A stretch of DNA of 64,000 nt, from assembly GCF_012952065.1 (NCBI RefSeq), contig NZ_JABCJJ010000013.1, forward strand, positions 1 to 64,000, given 5' to 3'. Below, piece after piece: positions 61,116 to 64,000 of this stretch. This stretch comes from Cellulomonas fimi (GTDB lineage: Bacteria > Actinomycetota > Actinomycetes > Actinomycetales > Cellulomonadaceae). Position 1 is the first letter of the stretch, and every line of letters starts with the position of its first letter. The notes below the pieces were generated by a model. The model made no database searches. It saw only the letters and a program-made list of their open reading frames with translations, and was not told the origin of the DNA. Both the position numbers and the translations under genes were made by a program.

Positions 61116-62221
61116 GATGCGACGGGCGGCAGCAGGTCGACGTCGTCGGGATTGGCTTCGAGATACGTGGCGACGTCGTCGGCCGCGACGGCCGCCATCA
61201 GCTCGTCGAACGCCGGCTGCGCGAGGTTGACGATGCTCTGGCCGTCGGCGCTGCGCCCGGTTCCCGCGATCGGGACCGTGAAGAACGCGATGTCGCTCGA
61301 GCCCAGGCCCTTCGCCCGGTCCACCAGGTCCGTCATCACGTCCCGCGTCAGCCCGTCGTCGGCAGCGATCGACTTCGAGACGGCGTCGAGGAACGGCACG
61401 GACTTGACCGGGTTCTGCAGCGTCTGCTCGTTGCGCATGCGCGCGAAGATCGCCCGCATCCATGCCTGCTGCCGCTGCACACGATCGAAGTCGCCGCGTG
61501 CGAGGCTCTTGCGGTCCCGGACGTACGCGAGCGCCTGGTCACCGCTCATGAGGTGCTCGCCCGCGGGGAGCACGAGCCGACTGCCGGAGTAGAGGTCCTT
61601 CTTGAGGGTGATCTGAACGCCGCCCAGCTGGTCGGTGATCGCTTGGAACGACTCGAAGTCCGTGACGGCGAAATGGTCGATACGCACATTCGTGAGCTGC
61701 TCGACCGTCTGGATGAGGAGCGAGGGCCCGCCGTACGAGAAGGCGGCGTTGATCTTCGCCTTGCCGCGACCCGGGACGTCGACCCATGAGTCACGCGGGA
61801 TCGACATGGCGTAGGCCCCCCGCCTGTCGGCTGGGAGGTGGATCAGCATGATCGCGTCGGTTCGCTGCGCACCCGCCTTCCACTGGCTGGGGTCGCCGGC
61901 CGAGATCCGGCTGTCGGACCCCACCACCAGGAGGTTCAACGGCACGGCGCCGTTCGTGACCCCCTCTGCACCGGGCGCCGGTGCGGCGGCAGGTGGCCGG
62001 GTGGGGATCGCGTCGAACGGGTCGCCGAGGCTCTCGACGTTGCCCACGAGCCGCTGCTGGACCGCCCAGACGGCCACGATGCCGCCCAGCCCGAGGACGG
62101 CGACCAGCGACAGCGCGATGATGAGCGCGCGACGGTCCTTGGTCTTGCGCCGACTGCGGCGGGGGGGTTCGGGGGTCCGAGAGCCGTCGGCTTCGGGCTT
62201 CACCGGCTCTGTCCTCGACAC
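61112..62221 (-). CDS. LytR-CpsA-Psr (LCP) family ligase
   Basis: 369 residues from GTG. Cytoplasmic basic N-terminus, one span (ALIIALSLVAVLGLGGIVAV), then the extracellular LCP domain: LLVVGSDSR, QRTDAIMLIHL, MSIPRDSWVDVPGRGKAKI, NAAFSYGG, and YVRDRKSLARGDFDRVQRQQ. Conserved arginines and aspartates bind lipid-pyrophosphate. LCP enzymes attach wall glycopolymers to peptidoglycan. It heads the minus-strand run of polysaccharide genes, an apt position for the final ligation step. Confidence 0.94.
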   Translation of the reverse strand: MSRTEPVKPEADGSRTPEPPRRSRRKTKDRRALIIALSLVAVLGLGGIVAVWAVQQRLVGNVESLGDPFDAIPTRPPAAAPAPGAEGVTNGAVPLNLLVVGSDSRISAGDPSQWKAGAQRTDAIMLIHLPADRRGAYAMSIPRDSWVDVPGRGKAKINAAFSYGGPSLLIQTVEQLTNVRIDHFAVTDFESFQAITDQLGGVQITLKKDLYSGSRLVLPAGEHLMSGDQALAYVRDRKSLARGDFDRVQRQQAWMRAIFARMRNEQTLQNPVKSVPFLDAVSKSIAADDGLTRDVMTDLVDRAKGLGSSDIAFFTVPIAGTGRSADGQSIVNLAQPAFDELMAAVAADDVATYLEANPDDVDLLPPVAS

Positions 62222-62384
62222 CGGGCAATTCTAAGCGAGATCCGCGGCTCAGTTTTCCAGGGGCCCACACGGGACATTTCGGGCACGGCGCGCCTGCCGA
62301 TGCTCCGGTGATTCCCACAATCCTCCTGCCTCGATTTGCGAGCACGTGGCGGACGTCGGCGGCCGGTTGGGTTCCCCGCCGTGC

Positions 62385-62855
62385 GCCAGCAAACAGCTCC
62401 CCCGCCGTCGAGCGCCTGCTCGCCGCCGAGCTCACCGCCGACACCACCGCGACCGCGCACGCAGTCTCCGCGCTGGTGGTCGCCAGTGCGGGCGTAGGTG
62501 CCGTCGTCGGCGCCGCGATGCCGCCGCAGATGGCCCGGCTCGTGCAGGGCGCAGGGGCTGCGACCGGCGGCGGATCGTCGAGCTGTTCCCCGGAGCCGTG
62601 CGGCGCACCTTCACGCTCCGCGAGCTCGCCCGGCTCGCGCAGGGCGTCGGTCCGGGTGCGCTGCCCGCGGGGACGCCCGCCGAGCGGCTCGCCGCGCTGA
62701 TCCCGCTCGCCGCAGCCCAGCGCGGGCTCAGCGGCCCCGACCAGGGCGACGACGACGTCGTCGACCCCTACGGCGGGAACGACGCGCTCTACCAGCGGTC
62801 GTTCGACGAGCTGCTGCCGGCCGTCACCGTCATCGGGGCCGTCGCGCGGGGCTGA
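62385..62855 (+). pseudogene. decayed low-molecular-weight protein tyrosine phosphatase (Wzb-like)
   Basis: One frame reads SPAVERLLAAEL then VVASAGVGAVVGAAM and QMARL; another, downstream, reads RIVELFPGAVRRTFTLREL and VVDPYGGNDALYQRSFDELLP. These are the front and back of one LMW-PTP in different frames. The P-loop CxxxxxR is lost, and the middle section has been deleted. In capsule loci this enzyme dephosphorylates a tyrosine kinase (Wzc); no such kinase lies in the window. Confidence 0.75.
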
Positions 62856-62916
62856 CCCGGGGCTGACCCGTGGCTGACCCAGCTCAACGAGTCGGACAAC
62901 GTGGGCGGATACCGAA

Positions 62917-62945
62917 TTGTCGGCCTTCACCTGAAATGACATAAC
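62917..62945 (+). promoter_or_regulatory. candidate promoter for the cadherin-like secreted protein
   Basis: TTGTCG and CATAAC are separated by 17 bases in a locally AT-rich stretch, about 100 bases before the start at 63046. An imperfect inverted repeat TTCACC/GGTGAA surrounds the -10 element. Confidence 0.45.
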
Positions 62946-63045
62946 AAATCCGGGTGAAGTGTCTCGCGAACGGGTGACGGCGAGGTTCGCCGGTTCGGGC
63001 AGGCTGCGACGCTGCGGGCACACACCTACTCGAGGAGTCCCCTCC

Positions 63046-64000
63046 GTGCGCCTCATGAACACCCTGATCCGGGGCGTGCTCGCAGCGCTTCTCGTCGCCG
63101 TCCCACTGGTCGCGACGGCGGGACCCGCTGCCGCGTACAACGCGCAGATGGGGCGGCCCGACAGCTACGTCACACGGACGGGCACGGTCCTCACCGTGGC
63201 TGCGCCCGGCGTGGTCGCCAACGACGTGACCGTCTACCCGGTGCCGATCCGGGTGGCGAGCTATGGCCAGCCCTCGAACGGCTCGGTCACGGTGAACCCG
63301 GACGGCTCCTTCGTGTACACCCCGACAGGCGGGTTCGTGGGAACCGACGCGTTCACGTACCGACCCGAGGACGGGTACTTCCAGGGGTTCGACACGCGCG
63401 TCACGGTCACCGTGCAGAAGGATCCGCCCGTCGCGAACGCCGACTCGGCGACCACCGCCGAGGACACCGCAGTGAGCGGTGACGTCCTGGCGAACGACAC
63501 CGACCCGGAAGGATTCGCGCTCACCGCATCGCTCGCGACGGCCCCGGCGAACGGCACCGCCGTCGTCAACGCCGACGGGACGTACACGTACACCCCCGAC
63601 CTCGACTGGTACGGCACGGACTCGTTCACCTACACGGCGAGCGACGGCACGCAGAACAGCGCCCCCGCGACCGTGACGGTCACCGTGACGCCCGTCAACG
63701 ACGCACCCGTCGCCAACCCGGACTTCTACACCACCCCGAGCGGCACCACCCTGATCGTCCCGAACCCGGGGATCTTCGCGAACGACGTCGACGTCGACGG
63801 CACCGGCTTCTCGATCGCCAGCTGGGGGTACGTCCCGGCGAACGGGGCTCTCACCCGCGACCAGGGCGGGTTCACCTACACCCCGGCTCCCGGGTTCAAG
63901 GGTGACAACAACATCTGGTACAGCGTCTGGGACACCTGGGCGAGCGGGACCGCCCCCTTTGTGGAGTCCCCGTCCACGACCGTGACCATCACCGTCGGGA
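63046..64000 (+). CDS. large secreted protein with cadherin-like/Ig-like tandem repeats, 3' truncated by window
   Basis: At least 318 residues and open to the window edge. The GTG start has GAGGAG eight bases upstream. A signal peptide (GVLAALLVAVPLVATAGPAAA) precedes tandem domains of about 95 residues with the pattern PDGSFVYTPTGGFVGTDAFTY and NADGTYTYTPDLDWYGTDSFTY, the VCBS/cadherin-like (Big) repeat seen in actinobacterial and proteobacterial adhesins. Residues such as VLANDTDPEG bind calcium in relatives. Function probably surface adhesion; the full length is unknown. Confidence 0.85.
   Translation, partial: MRLMNTLIRGVLAALLVAVPLVATAGPAAAYNAQMGRPDSYVTRTGTVLTVAAPGVVANDVTVYPVPIRVASYGQPSNGSVTVNPDGSFVYTPTGGFVGTDAFTYRPEDGYFQGFDTRVTVTVQKDPPVANADSATTAEDTAVSGDVLANDTDPEGFALTASLATAPANGTAVVNADGTYTYTPDLDWYGTDSFTYTASDGTQNSAPATVTVTVTPVNDAPVANPDFYTTPSGTTLIVPNPGIFANDVDVDGTGFSIASWGYVPANGALTRDQGGFTYTPAPGFKGDNNIWYSVWDTWASGTAPFVESPSTTVTITVG

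Overview
High-GC actinobacterial chromosome segment. Bases are strongly GC-biased, GTG starts are frequent, and genes are packed with 4-base ATGA/GTGA overlaps. A DtxR-type metal repressor, an LAxTG wall-sorting protein, LytR-CpsA-Psr and DUF4012 proteins all fit an order Micrococcales, Cellulomonas-like bacterium. That placement is inference from gene content; no rRNA is present.

Layout. 1-1.5 kb: one uncharacterised gene, an empty stretch and tRNA-Arg(CCT). 1.6-6.9 kb: small membrane, secreted and stress proteins (DUF1353 with membrane tail, CAP-domain protein, OsmC, SRPBCC). 7.0-9.6 kb: tightly coupled arginine-related operon ddaH-rocD-lrp. 9.65-13.1 kb: sulfur/stress group, namely a CstR-like operator before a persulfide dioxygenase-rhodanese fusion, a methionine-rich repeat membrane protein with a SHOCT protein, and a tandem universal stress protein. 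13.1-15.6 kb: DrrAB-like ABC exporter and an HNH nuclease. 15.8-26.9 kb: LysR regulator, then a nine-gene minus-strand operon combining an Opp/Dpp-type importer with two luciferase-like monooxygenases, an O-acetylhomoserine sulfhydrylase and an alpha/beta hydrolase. A 45-codon cysteine-rich leader peptide and several strong hairpins precede it. This is the best candidate for an undescribed system: a sulfur-scavenging operon under apparent cysteine-codon attenuation. 27.0-35.5 kb: DtxR repressor, serC, two MFS exporters, MarR, LAxTG protein, DUF4012 protein, and a junction of truncated VanZ and CAP genes.

35.5-64 kb: surface-polysaccharide locus, interrupted by a purine permease. It holds UDP-glucose dehydrogenase, six or seven glycosyltransferases, a Wzm/Wzt-type exporter, WecB and WecC (the two steps to UDP-ManNAcA), a TupA-like ATP-grasp enzyme, an LCP ligase, large secreted proteins and a decayed low-molecular-weight tyrosine phosphatase. 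UDP-GlcA plus UDP-ManNAcA, an exporter without a carbohydrate-binding tail, TupA-like chemistry and an LCP ligase together suggest a wall-linked teichuronic-acid-like polymer (inference). The block at about 44.7-51.2 kb has visibly lower GC than its flanks and may be acquired.

Most starts were chosen by Shine-Dalgarno spacing, overlap with the upstream stop, and where family-like sequence begins. No database search was run; family names come from recognisable motifs.
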